Source: Candidatus Pristimantibacillus lignocellulolyticus (GTDB lineage: Bacteria > Bacillota > Bacilli > Paenibacillales > Paenibacillaceae). From it: a stretch of 64,000 nucleotides of DNA. Below are positions 51,718 to 60,762 of this stretch, piece by piece. Position numbers and translations under genes: made by a program. Position 1 is the first letter of the stretch. Every line of letters starts with the position of its first letter. Under the pieces are notes generated by a model that searched no databases, was not told the origin of the DNA, and saw only the letters and a list, made by a program, of their open reading frames with translations. The stretch covers positions 2,972,001-3,036,000 of the forward strand of contig CP097899.1 of NCBI GenBank assembly GCA_023639215.1, given 5' to 3'.

Positions 51718-53973
51718 ATGTTACACGCATTTTTGCAACAATATAAAGATTTGGTACAACTTAACGACGTTCAACAAAAAGCTGTTGAGCATTTTCAAGG
51801 TCCATTATTATTACTTGCATCACCTGGATCAGGAAAGACGACTACCATTATTATGCGAATCGGATATCTCGTTAGCTATCATAAAGTTCAAGCGCACCAA
51901 ATAATTGCAGTTAGTTTCAGCAAAGCGTCTGCTCGTGATATGAGCTTACGCTATGAGCGGTTTTTCCCTGAACTACCTAAAGTGAAATTTTCTACGATCC
52001 ATAGTCTTGCATTTGAAATTGTTATACAAGGATTACGGAAACAGGGGATATCTTATGAAGTGATCGATGGTTATGACAACAAAGCGGATGAAGAACTAGA
52101 AGAGCAAGAAACTAGACTTCATAAAAATATAATATTACGCCAATTGTATGAAAAGTTATTTCACGAAAAAATGAAAGACGAATTACTTGATGAATTGTTG
52201 ACATATATAAGCTATGTGAAAAATAAAATGATCCCGCAGGAGCAATGGAATCATATACCTTGTAAAGTGAAACAGGCGGACGAGCTCTTACGTATGTATG
52301 AACAATTTAAGCAATCGCAACAAAAATTATTACTAGATTTTGATGATATGCTTGTCTACGCCGAGAAGACATTAAGAGAAGATCTTGCTATACGAAATAT
52401 GTATAAACGAAGATATCGCTTTATGTTAACTGATGAAAGTCAAGATACTTCACTTATTCAACATCATATTATTGCATTACTTGTAGAGGATCATCATAAT
52501 ATTTGTGTCGTTGCCGATGATGATCAATCGATCTATAGCTGGAGGGGAGCAGAACCATCTTATCTGCTGTCGTTCAAGGAGCATTATCATTCAGCTGAAA
52601 TTATGTATATGGAGCAAAACTATCGTTCTTCTCAAGAAATCGTAACAGTAGCGAATCAATTTATCCGGAAAAATCATAATCGATATGCTAAACATATGTT
52701 TACTAAAAATCCCGCCAGAGAACTCATTCATATTCATGATTTCCCAACTGTACAAGAAGAAATTAACTATATCGCCGATGCATTGCAGCGGTCTGATCAG
52801 TTACAAGAAGTTGCCGTATTATATCGTAATCATTATTCATCTATTATGCTTGTTAATGAACTCGATCGTAGAGGAATTCCATTCTATATGAAGGATGGAG
52901 ATGATCGTTTCTTCTCTCATTGGGTAGTCGAAGATATTTTGAATTTTATGAGATTAAGCTATACCGATCGTAGAATGGATATTTTCGAGAAGTTGGCGAT
53001 GAAAATGAACGTATACTTATCGAAACAACAAATACTACAATGCAAACAATTGCATGAGCAGGAATCTATTTTTGAATTGTTACTTGCCAAAGTGAAATTA
53101 AATGACTACCAACCTGAACTCATTATCCGTGCTCAGCAAACGGTACAATCACTTCGTGATGTAAATCCTGTAGAAGCGATTCGTCTTATTCGCAATGATC
53201 TAGGTTATGATAAAGCAATTGTTGGATTATGTGAACGATTAGGTTTTCGTAAGGAATACTTAATGAGTATTCTTAACAGCTTAGAAGGAATAGCAGAAGG
53301 GCAACAAACACTGGAACAGTTTGCGAATAGATTAAAGCAACTTGAGCAAGCTCAAAAACAAGCTAAAAATAAAAAACGAGAAGCTGTTGTAACATTGTCG
53401 ACGCTACATAGCGCAAAGGGATTAGAATTCAACATCGTCTATATGATGGATCTAGTCCAACAAGTTATTCCATCACGCACAGATCAAGATAGTGCAGAAT
53501 TAATGGAAGAAGCCACTCGATTATTCTATGTTGGAATGACGAGAGCAAGGCATAGCCTGCATTTAATGACTGTGCAAAAGTGGCAAAATGAGCGGGCAAA
53601 ATCATCTGAGTTTGTCCAAGCGGTAAAAGGAATTCAAAATTTATTGCCGATGATGTTGGAGCAAACATTCTCTTCGCAGATTCAGCAGAAGCTGGATCAT
53701 ATTGTGAATCATCAATCGTCGACGATTACACAATTTAGCACTGTTAAAAGTGTTAAGAAGATAAATGTAAATGCAATTACAGACGCTAATGTGTTAGAAA
53801 CGGGAATTGTCATTATTCATGAACAATTTGGTGAGGGTACGATAGAAGAAGTTCAAACACCAAAAATTAGAATTAATTTTGTAAAGCATGGTTTGAAAAC
53901 ACTGCAAGTAGAAATGTGCATTACTCAAGGACTATTAGAATTACCAAAAGAACAGAAGCTATTAAATGTTTAG
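51718..53973 (+). CDS. UvrD/PcrA-like superfamily I DNA helicase
   Basis: 751 residues. All SF1A motifs are seen: Walker A ASPGSGKTTT (34-43), SFSKASARDM (Ia), LTDESQDTS (II, DESQ for the usual DExQ), VVADDDQSIYSWRGAEP (III), MEQNYRSSQEI (IV), TLHSAKGLEFNIVYMM (V) and LFYVGMTRARHSL (VI). An extra C-terminal domain (about 680-751, EQFGEGTIEEVQTPKIRI) resembles the Tudor-like tail of PcrA. GTG 51712 is in frame, but GAGGTG fits ATG 51718. It is shorter and more divergent than PcrA, so probably an accessory repair helicase. Confidence 0.88.
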   Translation: MLHAFLQQYKDLVQLNDVQQKAVEHFQGPLLLLASPGSGKTTTIIMRIGYLVSYHKVQAHQIIAVSFSKASARDMSLRYERFFPELPKVKFSTIHSLAFEIVIQGLRKQGISYEVIDGYDNKADEELEEQETRLHKNIILRQLYEKLFHEKMKDELLDELLTYISYVKNKMIPQEQWNHIPCKVKQADELLRMYEQFKQSQQKLLLDFDDMLVYAEKTLREDLAIRNMYKRRYRFMLTDESQDTSLIQHHIIALLVEDHHNICVVADDDQSIYSWRGAEPSYLLSFKEHYHSAEIMYMEQNYRSSQEIVTVANQFIRKNHNRYAKHMFTKNPARELIHIHDFPTVQEEINYIADALQRSDQLQEVAVLYRNHYSSIMLVNELDRRGIPFYMKDGDDRFFSHWVVEDILNFMRLSYTDRRMDIFEKLAMKMNVYLSKQQILQCKQLHEQESIFELLLAKVKLNDYQPELIIRAQQTVQSLRDVNPVEAIRLIRNDLGYDKAIVGLCERLGFRKEYLMSILNSLEGIAEGQQTLEQFANRLKQLEQAQKQAKNKKREAVVTLSTLHSAKGLEFNIVYMMDLVQQVIPSRTDQDSAELMEEATRLFYVGMTRARHSLHLMTVQKWQNERAKSSEFVQAVKGIQNLLPMMLEQTFSSQIQQKLDHIVNHQSSTITQFSTVKSVKKINVNAITDANVLETGIVIIHEQFGEGTIEEVQTPKIRINFVKHGLKTLQVEMCITQGLLELPKEQKLLNV

Positions 53974-54034
53974 CTACTAGAGTGGCTCCAATTATACAAG
54001 AGAACTGATAAAAGAGGATGGAGTAGGTGGATGA

Positions 54035-54715
54035 GTGACAGTAATGCTTGAACTAAGAAATATTAGTAAAAGCTTTCATGATGATGTCTCGGAGAAGCAA
54101 TTATTTCAAAATGTTTGTGCCAATATTGCAGATGGGCATCGAATCTGTTGCACAGGCGAGTCCGGACAAGGGAAAACTAGCTTATTGAGAATAATAGCTC
54201 GATTAGATACTCCGAGCAGCGGACAGTTATTTTGGCATAATGTCGAAGCCTCTCAATGCGATGTTATGCAATGAAGACAACAGATTCATTATGTAGCACA
54301 GCATGCCGTTATGTTGCCAGGTACAGTTAAAGATAATTTACAGTTGCCAAGCTTACTTCATGGAAGAAATTTTCAACAGCAAAAAGCAGAACAATTGATG
54401 AACCAATGTGGACTTCATCATATGGATTGGCTAACTTCAGCTGAAAGTCTTTCGGGAGGAGAGAAGCAGCGACTTGCCCTCATTCGTGGATTACTGTTAG
54501 AACCAAAGGTATTATTGCTAGATGAAGTGACGGGCTCATTGGATACACATAATCGCAATCTAGTTGAGTCATTATTGCTCCAATGGGTTGAGGAAACAAA
54601 TGGTTCATTCATTTGGATATCTCATGACCCTGATCAAGTGAAGCGGGTTAGCAGTGAGCAATGGTATTTTTCGCAGCATCAAGTGACGAGTTGTCAGGAG
54701 CAATCTTCCTCATGA
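54035..54715 (+). pseudogene. FetA/YbbL-like ABC transporter ATPase with in-frame TGA
   Basis: One reading frame encodes a whole ABC ATPase of about 226 residues but is cut by TGA at 54272-54274. Before it: LELRNISKSF and Walker A TGESGQGKTSLLRI. After it, in the same frame: RQQIHYVAQ (Q-loop), the signature LSGGEKQRLALIRGLL, Walker B VLLLDEVTGSLD and the H-loop WISHDPDQV. The stop is exactly where the family has Trp (MQ-W-RQQI), so a single TGG-to-TGA change explains it. The stop at 54713-54715 overlaps the fetB start (ATGA). Either a pseudogene, a sequencing error or readthrough; the partner gene is intact. Confidence 0.82.
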
Positions 54716-55464
54716 GCATAATAAGTTTAAGTTTCACTCTACTATTCATTGCCGTAACGATACTTATTTCAATGAAGAAAAAACTGTTGCTAGAGAAAGA
54801 TATATTTATTGGCACAATACGGGCAAGTATTCAGCTTATTGCTATTGGATATATTCTCAATTATGTATTTGCTACGGAAAATATATGGTTATTTTTTGCG
54901 ATTATTAGCATTATGATTTTAGTAGCAGCTCATCATGGCGCCAAGCGAGGTAAAGAGTTTCGCGGAGCAATGTGGAAAATAGCTTTATGCATTTTTATTA
55001 TAGAGATATTTGTTATGTTGATCTTACTTGGCATGAATATTATTGAGCCTACTGCGCAATATATTATTCCACTTAGCGGGATGACAATCGGTAATGCAAT
55101 GGTTGTGTCTAGTTTATTTCTTACTCAATTGAAACGAGAGGTAGAAGCATCTCGCGGAGAAATAGAAACTTTACTCGCACTTGGAGCTAATGGCAAACAA
55201 GCACTTCAAAGCCTACTTGCTCGTTCTGTAAAATTCAGTATGATACCTACAATCGACAGTCTCAAAACTGTCGGCTTAGTTCAATTACCTGGAATGATGA
55301 CCGGAATGATCATTGCCGGAGCAAGCCCAATCGAAGCAGTTAAGTATCAACTATTGATTCTATTCACACATACAGGTGCAGCTGCATTAATGAGTATTAT
55401 ATTAAGTATGTTATTTCATAAAAGCGTATTAACTAAAGACTTACGGCTACAAAAAAACATCTAG
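54712..55464 (+). CDS. fetB: FetB/YbbM-like ABC transporter permease (putative iron export)
   Basis: 250 residues with about seven hydrophobic helices. Typical pieces are DIFIGTIRASIQLIAIGYIL (the RxxxQL segment near residue 40), GMTIGNAMVVSSLFLTQL, SRGEIETLLALGA, and LVQLPGMMTGMIIAGASPIEAVKYQ. In Escherichia coli FetAB exports iron or helps in oxidative stress; in Bacillus the homologue is YjkA. ATG 54712 overlaps the ATPase stop; AGGAG is 11 bases upstream. It is intact although its ATPase partner is interrupted. Confidence 0.85.
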   Translation: MSIISLSFTLLFIAVTILISMKKKLLLEKDIFIGTIRASIQLIAIGYILNYVFATENIWLFFAIISIMILVAAHHGAKRGKEFRGAMWKIALCIFIIEIFVMLILLGMNIIEPTAQYIIPLSGMTIGNAMVVSSLFLTQLKREVEASRGEIETLLALGANGKQALQSLLARSVKFSMIPTIDSLKTVGLVQLPGMMTGMIIAGASPIEAVKYQLLILFTHTGAAALMSIILSMLFHKSVLTKDLRLQKNI

Positions 55465-55566
55465 TGAAAGTACAGCTTACATGTTCTCCATAAGCTACAA
55501 ATACGCATCGAAACTAAACACAAGATAGTCGATTCTGTTATTCTGTATCAATGTTTGTTCAAAATG

Positions 55567-55619
55567 AAAAATGCCTAGCTTAGAGGAAGGGTACTATTCC
55601 AATAAGCTAGGCATTTTTT
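55567..55619 (+). terminator. Terminator of the fetAB-like operon
   Basis: AAAAATGCCTAGCTTA (55567-55582) pairs with TAAGCTAGGCATTTTT (55603-55618) and ends in T. Confidence 0.9.
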
Positions 55620-55639
55620 ATCCAATTCATTATTGCATT

Positions 55640-55850
55640 ATAGTAGTGAAATACATCGAAGTAGCGGAGCAAACAGTCGGTGTGGAAAAGCGGTAGCGTT
55701 CGGCCTTATACAAGGATTTATACCTTAACAAAATCGATAAATCCTTGTATAAAAGCCGATTGGAGCAACGTACTGTTTGAGCAGCGTCCACCTACGATTG
55801 GAGCAACGTACTGTTTGAGCAGTGCCCGCCCCCAGATTGGAGCAACGTCC
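55640..55850. repeat. Composite palindromic intergenic repeat, copy 1
   Basis: The order is: TAGCGGAG stretch, GTGGAAAAGCGGTAGCGTTCGG, hairpin containing GGATTTAT/ATAAATCC, then two-and-a-half direct repeats of a ~38-bp unit (GATTGGAGCAACGTACTGTT). Copy 2 at 56195-56440 shows the same order on the opposite strand. Confidence 0.75.
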
Positions 55851-55855
55851 GCACA

Positions 55856-56074
55856 CTACTTATTAGCTTTCAATAAGAAAAATTCACATGTTTGGCGAGG
55901 GTGATAAGTAATATCACCAACAGATGCCTGAGTAACAATCTTTTGTTCATCAAAGCGAACAATGATTGCTTTGTTATCAATAATTTGATTATCTAGAAAG
56001 ACACGAATTTTTTTTTCTTTATCTAATGCTTCTTGAAAATCAGCATCAGTTATTAAACGGTATAGTAATGCCAT
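55856..56074 (-). CDS. Conserved-looking small protein of unknown function
   Basis: 72 residues (MALLYRLITDADFQEALD... to FFLLKANK). The frame is open further upstream, but that part reads through the repeat element and GGAGG stands just before ATG 56074, so this start is used. No domain is recognised; the pattern suggests a small alpha/beta fold (VFLDNQIIDNKAIIVRFDEQKIVTQ strands). It sits between two inverted copies of the composite repeat. Confidence 0.6.
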   Translation of the reverse strand: MALLYRLITDADFQEALDKEKKIRVFLDNQIIDNKAIIVRFDEQKIVTQASVGDITYHPRQTCEFFLLKANK

Positions 56075-56499
56075 ATTTCCTCCATTTTCGAGCGTTAATA
56101 ATTTCTTTATATAGTCAATTATAATCAATTGTAATGAAAAAGCGATCAATAAGAGAAAAGTATATGTATTTTCAAAGTGATATGCTATTACAAGTGGAGC
56201 TACTGCCAGCCCGCTCCAAGAACAAAGAACAAATGACTGTTCCAATCGGAGTCCGCTCCGAGAACAAATCACTGTTCCAATCGCCGTTGTCCTCGGATTT
56301 ATCGTATCGGTCATAGTTGTATAAATCCGAGGACAAAAACGAACGCTATCGCTTTTCCACTAGTGATTAGTTCTCTCCGCTACAGTAGTGGGTAAAACGA
56401 TGATTAGATCTCTCCGCTATAGTAATGGGTGAAACGATGTCACTTTTTATTCGAATGAAGTATATCTAGTAGATAATAAAAGTTTTAGGAGGAGATAGA
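56075..56499. other. Intergenic region carrying composite repeat copy 2
   Basis: Mostly filled by the repeat at 56195-56440; the end holds AGGAGG, the ribosome binding site of the isomerase-like gene. No gene is recognised. Confidence 0.6.
56195..56440. repeat. Composite palindromic intergenic repeat, copy 2 (inverted)
   Basis: Direct repeats with CCGCTCC.AGAACAAA...CTGTTCCAATCG (about 56210 and 56251), a hairpin TTGTCCTCGGATTTAT (56287-56302) with ATAAATCCGAGGACAA (56321-56336), CGAACGCTATCGCTTTTCCA, then two copies of a ~38-bp unit with TCTCTCCGCTA (56365-56401 and 56403-56440). The opposite orientation to copy 1. A third partial copy without the hairpin is at 58486-58553. Confidence 0.75.
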
Positions 56500-57348
56500 A
56501 TGAAGTTTTCAGTATTTACTGTAATGATGCCTGATTGTAATTTAGAGCAGACGGTGCAACTGCTTCGTGATAATCAATATGACGGGGTAGAGTGGCGTTT
56601 TATTGATCCTGATCAATCCAAATCGAGCGAAGCACCATCATTTTGGGGGAATAATTTCTCAACAGTGCCTGCTAGCTCAACGATTGAACACCTTGAGTAT
56701 ATAGGTAATTTGAGTAAGCAATTCGGACTTACACAACCTAATCTTGCTTCTTATATTAAATGTGGCGATTTGGCTGCAACTGAGCAAGCGATGAAGGCTG
56801 CTCAAATATTAGGGTCCCCTTCCATTCGCATTGGAGTCCCATCTTATGACGGCACAACATCGTATCAGCAATGTCTTGCTGATGGTAGAGCTTATCTAGA
56901 TCAAGTGCAACAATTAGCTCAACAATATAAGGTCAAGGGCTCTATTGAGACACATCATGGCAATATTGCTTGCAGTGCATCAGCAGCTTATCGATTAGTT
57001 GAAGGGTTCGATCCTAATTATATCGGGATCATTTATGATCCAGGCAATATGGTACATGAGGGGTATGAAAATTACCAGATGGGGCTTGAAATCATCGGTA
57101 ACTATTTAACACATGTCCATGTGAAAAATGCTACATATGCATTGTCAACTTCAGATGGTATTGATGCTTCCACATGGAAAGTAAATTGGAGTGCTATTGA
57201 TAAAGGAGCAGCACATTGGCCTAATGTAATTAAGGCGTTGAAGGCGATCGGATACGATGGTTGGATGAGTATGGAGGATTTCAGTCTATCTCAAACAACG
57301 GAGTCATTACTACAACACAATATTTCTTATATTAAATCTTTACTTTAA
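56500..57348 (+). CDS. Sugar phosphate isomerase/epimerase-like TIM barrel protein
   Basis: 282 residues of the xylose-isomerase-like barrel (AP endonuclease 2 fold). Typical pieces are QYDGVEWRF, the SIETHHGNIACSASAAYRLVEGF strand with metal-binding Glu and His, IYDPGNMVHEGYENY, HVHVKNA and YDGWMSMEDFS. Probably binds a divalent metal and isomerises a sugar or sugar acid; the substrate is unknown and no sugar operon is adjacent. AGGAGG precedes ATG 56500. Confidence 0.87.
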   Translation: MKFSVFTVMMPDCNLEQTVQLLRDNQYDGVEWRFIDPDQSKSSEAPSFWGNNFSTVPASSTIEHLEYIGNLSKQFGLTQPNLASYIKCGDLAATEQAMKAAQILGSPSIRIGVPSYDGTTSYQQCLADGRAYLDQVQQLAQQYKVKGSIETHHGNIACSASAAYRLVEGFDPNYIGIIYDPGNMVHEGYENYQMGLEIIGNYLTHVHVKNATYALSTSDGIDASTWKVNWSAIDKGAAHWPNVIKALKAIGYDGWMSMEDFSLSQTTESLLQHNISYIKSLL

Positions 57349-57360
57349 CAAAAAAATATA

Positions 57361-57406
57361 AATTAAGTAGGAGCATAGCTAATCAGCTATGCTCCTACTT
57401 AATTTT
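57361..57406 (+). terminator. Terminator of the isomerase-like gene
   Basis: A 20-bp perfect stem (57361-57380 with 57385-57404), a 4-base loop, ending in TTTT. Works in either direction. Confidence 0.9.
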
Positions 57407-57481
57407 CCAGTAAACGATAATCTTCTTTTTTGCCTGGCCGAAGCATAAGAATAATAAGGCTAGTACAAAGGAGGTTCCGAT

Positions 57482-58480
57482 GTGGCTAAATGGGGGAAAA
57501 GAGGGGTTCTATGGCATGTGACAGAATTACTAACAGCTATCAGTGATTCCTTACAAATAGGAAGTTCATCTCAGACTAAAGGATGGAAAAGGAAAAACTC
57601 TATAGGTGAATGGAATGCGTCGCCTCAATCAACGAAACAGATGAACTTCAAAACAGTGAAACCTGCGAAAAGATTGACGGGGTTTATGTCTCAACCAGTC
57701 AAAGTACATGCAACAAAACAGAAGAAAAAATGGGGATTCAAAAAAACGAGTATGGTAGTGCTTGTTATTATTTTAGTAATTACGATTCCGACCTTCGTTT
57801 TCGTAGAACGGAATTTAAGAGAACCACTTATGCATGTTGCGAAAATAAGGGTAAAGCAAATTGCAACGCAAGCCATTAATGAGGCGATTACTGAACAGGT
57901 TGCACAACAAGCGCAGACCGAGGAACTTATTGATTGGAAGATGGACAGCAATGGGAAAATTTCGGGGTTCATGCTAAATTACTCCGAGCATATGAAAATT
58001 ACTTCAGCAACCATTGAGACGGTTCAAAATTCATTGTCTGATCTTCAAGAAATTCCCGAGCATATTCCAATTGGCCATGCATTTAATAGTGCATTAATCT
58101 CAAATTATGGACCTAAAATACCAGTTACATTTGAACCACTTGGTGCTGTAAAGGTTGAATTAAATACAAGAGAAAAAAATGCGGCTATAAATATGGTACT
58201 TGTAGAGGTATACATTAAGGTGATAACAGAGATCTCAATCATTATTCCATTTGATACTGACCCAGAATTAGTGGAAGCGGAAATACCCATTTCATATTTG
58301 CTCGTTGTAGGTGATGTACCTATGTATTATTACGATAGTACGGGTAAGCCAGTCGGCGATTCAGCCCCTCAAGCTCCAAATATTTCGGTTCCACTTTCAG
58401 AGGGTGCAGGAATCTCAAGTGGAACAAAAGAGGAACACCCGCAGACGCCATTAGACGGTAACATGATCGAGACTCCGTAA
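57482..58480 (+). CDS. yunB: Sporulation protein YunB
   Basis: 332 residues; Bacillus YunB is about 250, and the difference is mostly a basic N-terminal extension (residues 1-90) and a Pro/Ser-rich tail. One membrane helix (about 95-113, VVLVIILVITIPTFVFVE) is followed by the YunB domain: IATQAINEAITEQV, the DLQEIPEHIPIGHAFNSALISNYGPKIPVTFEPLGAV segment, and VYIKVITEISIIIPF. Needed for normal spore formation in Bacillus by an unknown mechanism. It begins with GTG after AAGGAGG. Neighbours lytH and lipA are as in Bacillus. Confidence 0.88.
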   Translation: MAKWGKRGVLWHVTELLTAISDSLQIGSSSQTKGWKRKNSIGEWNASPQSTKQMNFKTVKPAKRLTGFMSQPVKVHATKQKKKWGFKKTSMVVLVIILVITIPTFVFVERNLREPLMHVAKIRVKQIATQAINEAITEQVAQQAQTEELIDWKMDSNGKISGFMLNYSEHMKITSATIETVQNSLSDLQEIPEHIPIGHAFNSALISNYGPKIPVTFEPLGAVKVELNTREKNAAINMVLVEVYIKVITEISIIIPFDTDPELVEAEIPISYLLVVGDVPMYYYDSTGKPVGDSAPQAPNISVPLSEGAGISSGTKEEHPQTPLDGNMIETP

Positions 58481-58485
58481 CCGCT

Positions 58486-58553
58486 CTAAGAGCAAAACAC
58501 TTTTCTAATCGCTTTTCCAATAATGATTAGTTTTTTCTGCTACAGCATAGGAT
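58486..58553. repeat. Partial third copy of the composite repeat
   Basis: GCTCTAAGAGCAAAACACTT, TCTAATCGCTTTTCCAATAA and GATTAGTTTTTTCTGCTACAG match, in order, parts of the copy at 56195-56440, but the central hairpin is missing. Confidence 0.6.
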
Positions 58554-58555
58554 GA

Positions 58556-58611
58556 AGAAAAACAAAGTAAAGCGTAAGAGACTTGACCTTATTGGCGAAG
58601 TCTCTTACGCT
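58556..58611 (-). terminator. Hairpin at the 3' end of the LytH-type gene
   Basis: A 14-bp perfect stem (58571-58584 with 58598-58611) followed on the minus strand by TTTACTTTGTTTTTC. It overlaps the last codons of the peptidase gene. Confidence 0.65.
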
Positions 58612-59617
58612 CTTCATTTTCCCATCGTTTTAAGCTCGGATATGGATCAAATGCCCATTCAATGTACCCACGATCTGAATAGATGCCGTAATGCAAATGC
58701 GGAGGGAATTTGCCCGAGGTGCCAGGTTTACCATATCCAGAGCTACCAACCCAACCAATGACCTGACCGGGAGTTACAACTTGACCTATCGTTAGATCTT
58801 TTGAGAACCCTTGTAGATGGGCGTAATAATGATAATGATTGTTAAGGTCGCGAATACCAATTCGCCAACCACCATAGCGATTCCAACCTTTAATCTCAAC
58901 TATGCCATAACATGTGCTTTTCACATTTATTCCGTATCCCGCAAAAAGATCAGTACCTTCATGGATTCGTTTTCCACCCCAACCTCGACCAGCCCCCCAT
59001 GTATCACGATAAGCATAGATTGAACCTAGAGGCAGAGGAAAGGCATGTTCGAACAAATCAAGCTTGTTATACTCGCTATAAATTCGTTCGAATTGTTGTA
59101 TTCTTTGGACAGCTCTACTATTTTGATAGTAATCCCACAATCCAATAGATACTCCTTCGTCTGAAGTGCCTTTTTCACTTACAGCATAAAGCACGGAATA
59201 TAACAGATCTGAATCATCGTATCTTGAGACGATGTTATCACTATTGCCATCTCTGCCAATCCCATCAAACCATTGTATGGAATTTGGATGTTGATCGTTT
59301 TGATCGGGATTAAGTGTTCCCACCCAATCAAGTTCATCAACATATATTCCAACTTCATTTCCAAGTTTAGGTCGAGCCTTAGGACGAGCTTTAGATATGG
59401 TTCGCTCATATTGATCGATCGCTGCAATCCATTGCCATCTTATATTTGTCTGCAAGGACATACTTTCGTATAGTTGCATTCGCTGTGTAAAGATATCCTC
59501 ATCTGATTGCTTTCCAGGTTCAACGGCATATGTAGAATGTGACGGAATGGAAGCATAACTGAAAAGGAAGATGATTACAATAACTGTTAATCTGCGAATT
59601 TTGAACAATGTGATCAT
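58589..59617 (-). CDS. lytH: M23 family metallopeptidase, LytH-type (spore cortex peptidoglycan)
   Basis: 342 residues. The N-terminus is a signal or membrane-anchor helix (LTVIVIIFLFSYASIPSHSTYA). The C-terminal LytM/M23 domain has GGKRIHEGTDLFAGYG (Zn-binding H and D), HYYAHLQGFSKDL and HLHYGIY (second H-x-H). In Bacillus LytH is an L-Ala-D-Glu endopeptidase that forms single L-Ala side chains in spore cortex; this protein is in the matching place beside yunB and lipA. ATG 59617 is preceded by AAAGGATG. Confidence 0.82.
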   Translation of the reverse strand: MITLFKIRRLTVIVIIFLFSYASIPSHSTYAVEPGKQSDEDIFTQRMQLYESMSLQTNIRWQWIAAIDQYERTISKARPKARPKLGNEVGIYVDELDWVGTLNPDQNDQHPNSIQWFDGIGRDGNSDNIVSRYDDSDLLYSVLYAVSEKGTSDEGVSIGLWDYYQNSRAVQRIQQFERIYSEYNKLDLFEHAFPLPLGSIYAYRDTWGAGRGWGGKRIHEGTDLFAGYGINVKSTCYGIVEIKGWNRYGGWRIGIRDLNNHYHYYAHLQGFSKDLTIGQVVTPGQVIGWVGSSGYGKPGTSGKFPPHLHYGIYSDRGYIEWAFDPYPSLKRWENEERKRLRQ

Positions 59618-59776
59618 CCTTTCAAGGATTGGTTGCTATATATAGTTCTCGAAAATAATGAAAAATATCCGAGGGGAGAGTAGTTCTAATCGAATTGGGT
59701 CTTTTTATTTCAAAAAATATGATATAATAATGTCAATGTCGTCAACAGAAAAGTATTCGAAAGCAGGTACCCTTCG

Positions 59777-60742
59777 ATGAAACAACGTGAAAAGCTCGAA
59801 AAGCCAGACTGGCTTCGCATTAAATTAACTACGGGTGGAAACTACTCAGAGATTAAGGATATGATGCGTACTAAAACGCTACATACCGTTTGTGAAGAAG
59901 CGCGTTGCCCTAATATATATGAATGTTGGACAAATCGTACGGCAACGTTTATGATTTTGGGAGATATTTGCACCCGTGCATGTCGTTTTTGTGCAGTTAA
60001 TACCGGGATGCCAACTGAACTTGATCTACAAGAACCAGAACGTGTTGCTGAAGCTGCCGAGCAGATGGACTTGCGCCACTGTGTTGTTACTTCTGTAGCT
60101 CGTGATGATCTTGCTGATGGTGGAGCAATGATTTTTGCAGAGACAATTCGCGCTCTGCGCAAGAGATTACCATTCTGTCGTGTTGAGGTGCTTATACCAG
60201 ACTTCATGGGGAATTGGGATGCTTTGCAGGTTGTAATGGATGCAGGTCCTGATATATTAAATCATAATATTGAAACAGTATCTCGTCTTTCTGATCGTGT
60301 TCGTGCGAAAGCGAAATATGAGCGTTCACTTGAACTTCTGCGTCGTGCCAAAGAAATGAAACCGAAAATTCCTACTAAATCAAGCATTATGCTTGGCGTA
60401 GGGGAACAGTGGGATGAAATTTTGGAAGCGATGGACGATTTACGAGCAGTAGATTGTAATATTTTGACTTTAGGTCAATATTTACAACCTACTCCAAAAC
60501 ATTTACAAATTGATCGATATGTTCACCCCGATGAATTTGCGAAATTGAAACAAGAAGGATTACGTCGTGGATTTAGGCATGTTGAGTCTGGACCGCTAGT
60601 TCGTAGTTCTTATCATGCACATGAGCAAACTGATTCTGCACATGCAGCAATTGAAGCAGAAACACAATTAAAATCTATGTCAGAATTAGCCGATCAGGTA
60701 CAAACGCCTTCATCAGGCGCTTGCTCGAGTATGCTGGTCTAA
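59777..60742 (+). CDS. lipA: Lipoyl synthase
   Basis: 321 residues. A radical SAM enzyme that inserts two sulfurs into octanoyl groups on lipoyl domains. The auxiliary cluster cysteines are C39, C44 and C50 (CEEARCPNIYEC) and the radical SAM cysteines C65, C69 and C72 (CTRACRFC). The C-terminal RSSYHA segment with the conserved serine is present, followed by a tail of about 40 residues. The ribosome binding site is weak (GCAGGT). yutD follows. Confidence 0.96.
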   Translation: MKQREKLEKPDWLRIKLTTGGNYSEIKDMMRTKTLHTVCEEARCPNIYECWTNRTATFMILGDICTRACRFCAVNTGMPTELDLQEPERVAEAAEQMDLRHCVVTSVARDDLADGGAMIFAETIRALRKRLPFCRVEVLIPDFMGNWDALQVVMDAGPDILNHNIETVSRLSDRVRAKAKYERSLELLRRAKEMKPKIPTKSSIMLGVGEQWDEILEAMDDLRAVDCNILTLGQYLQPTPKHLQIDRYVHPDEFAKLKQEGLRRGFRHVESGPLVRSSYHAHEQTDSAHAAIEAETQLKSMSELADQVQTPSSGACSSMLV

Positions 60743-60762
60743 AGCTAGGAAGAGGTGTTGCA

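Larger units (their letters stand above)
55465..55855. other. Intergenic region with terminator and composite palindromic repeat (copy 1)
   Basis: A terminator lies at 55567-55619. From about 55640 to 55850 lies a composite repeat: inverted arms 55701-55721 and 55737-55758 (CGGCCTTATACAAGGATTTAT against its near-complement), followed by direct repeats beginning GATTGGAGCAACG at 55758, 55796 and 55835. No protein is recognised. Confidence 0.7.

Noticed and set aside
54272..54274. Selenocysteine reading of the in-frame TGA
   Set aside because: The family residue at this place is Trp, not Cys, and no SECIS-like structure was recognised; a nonsense change is simpler.
56075..56314. N-terminal extension of the 72-residue protein
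   Set aside because: The extra residues are encoded by the repeat element, and the ribosome binding site stands directly before ATG 56074.
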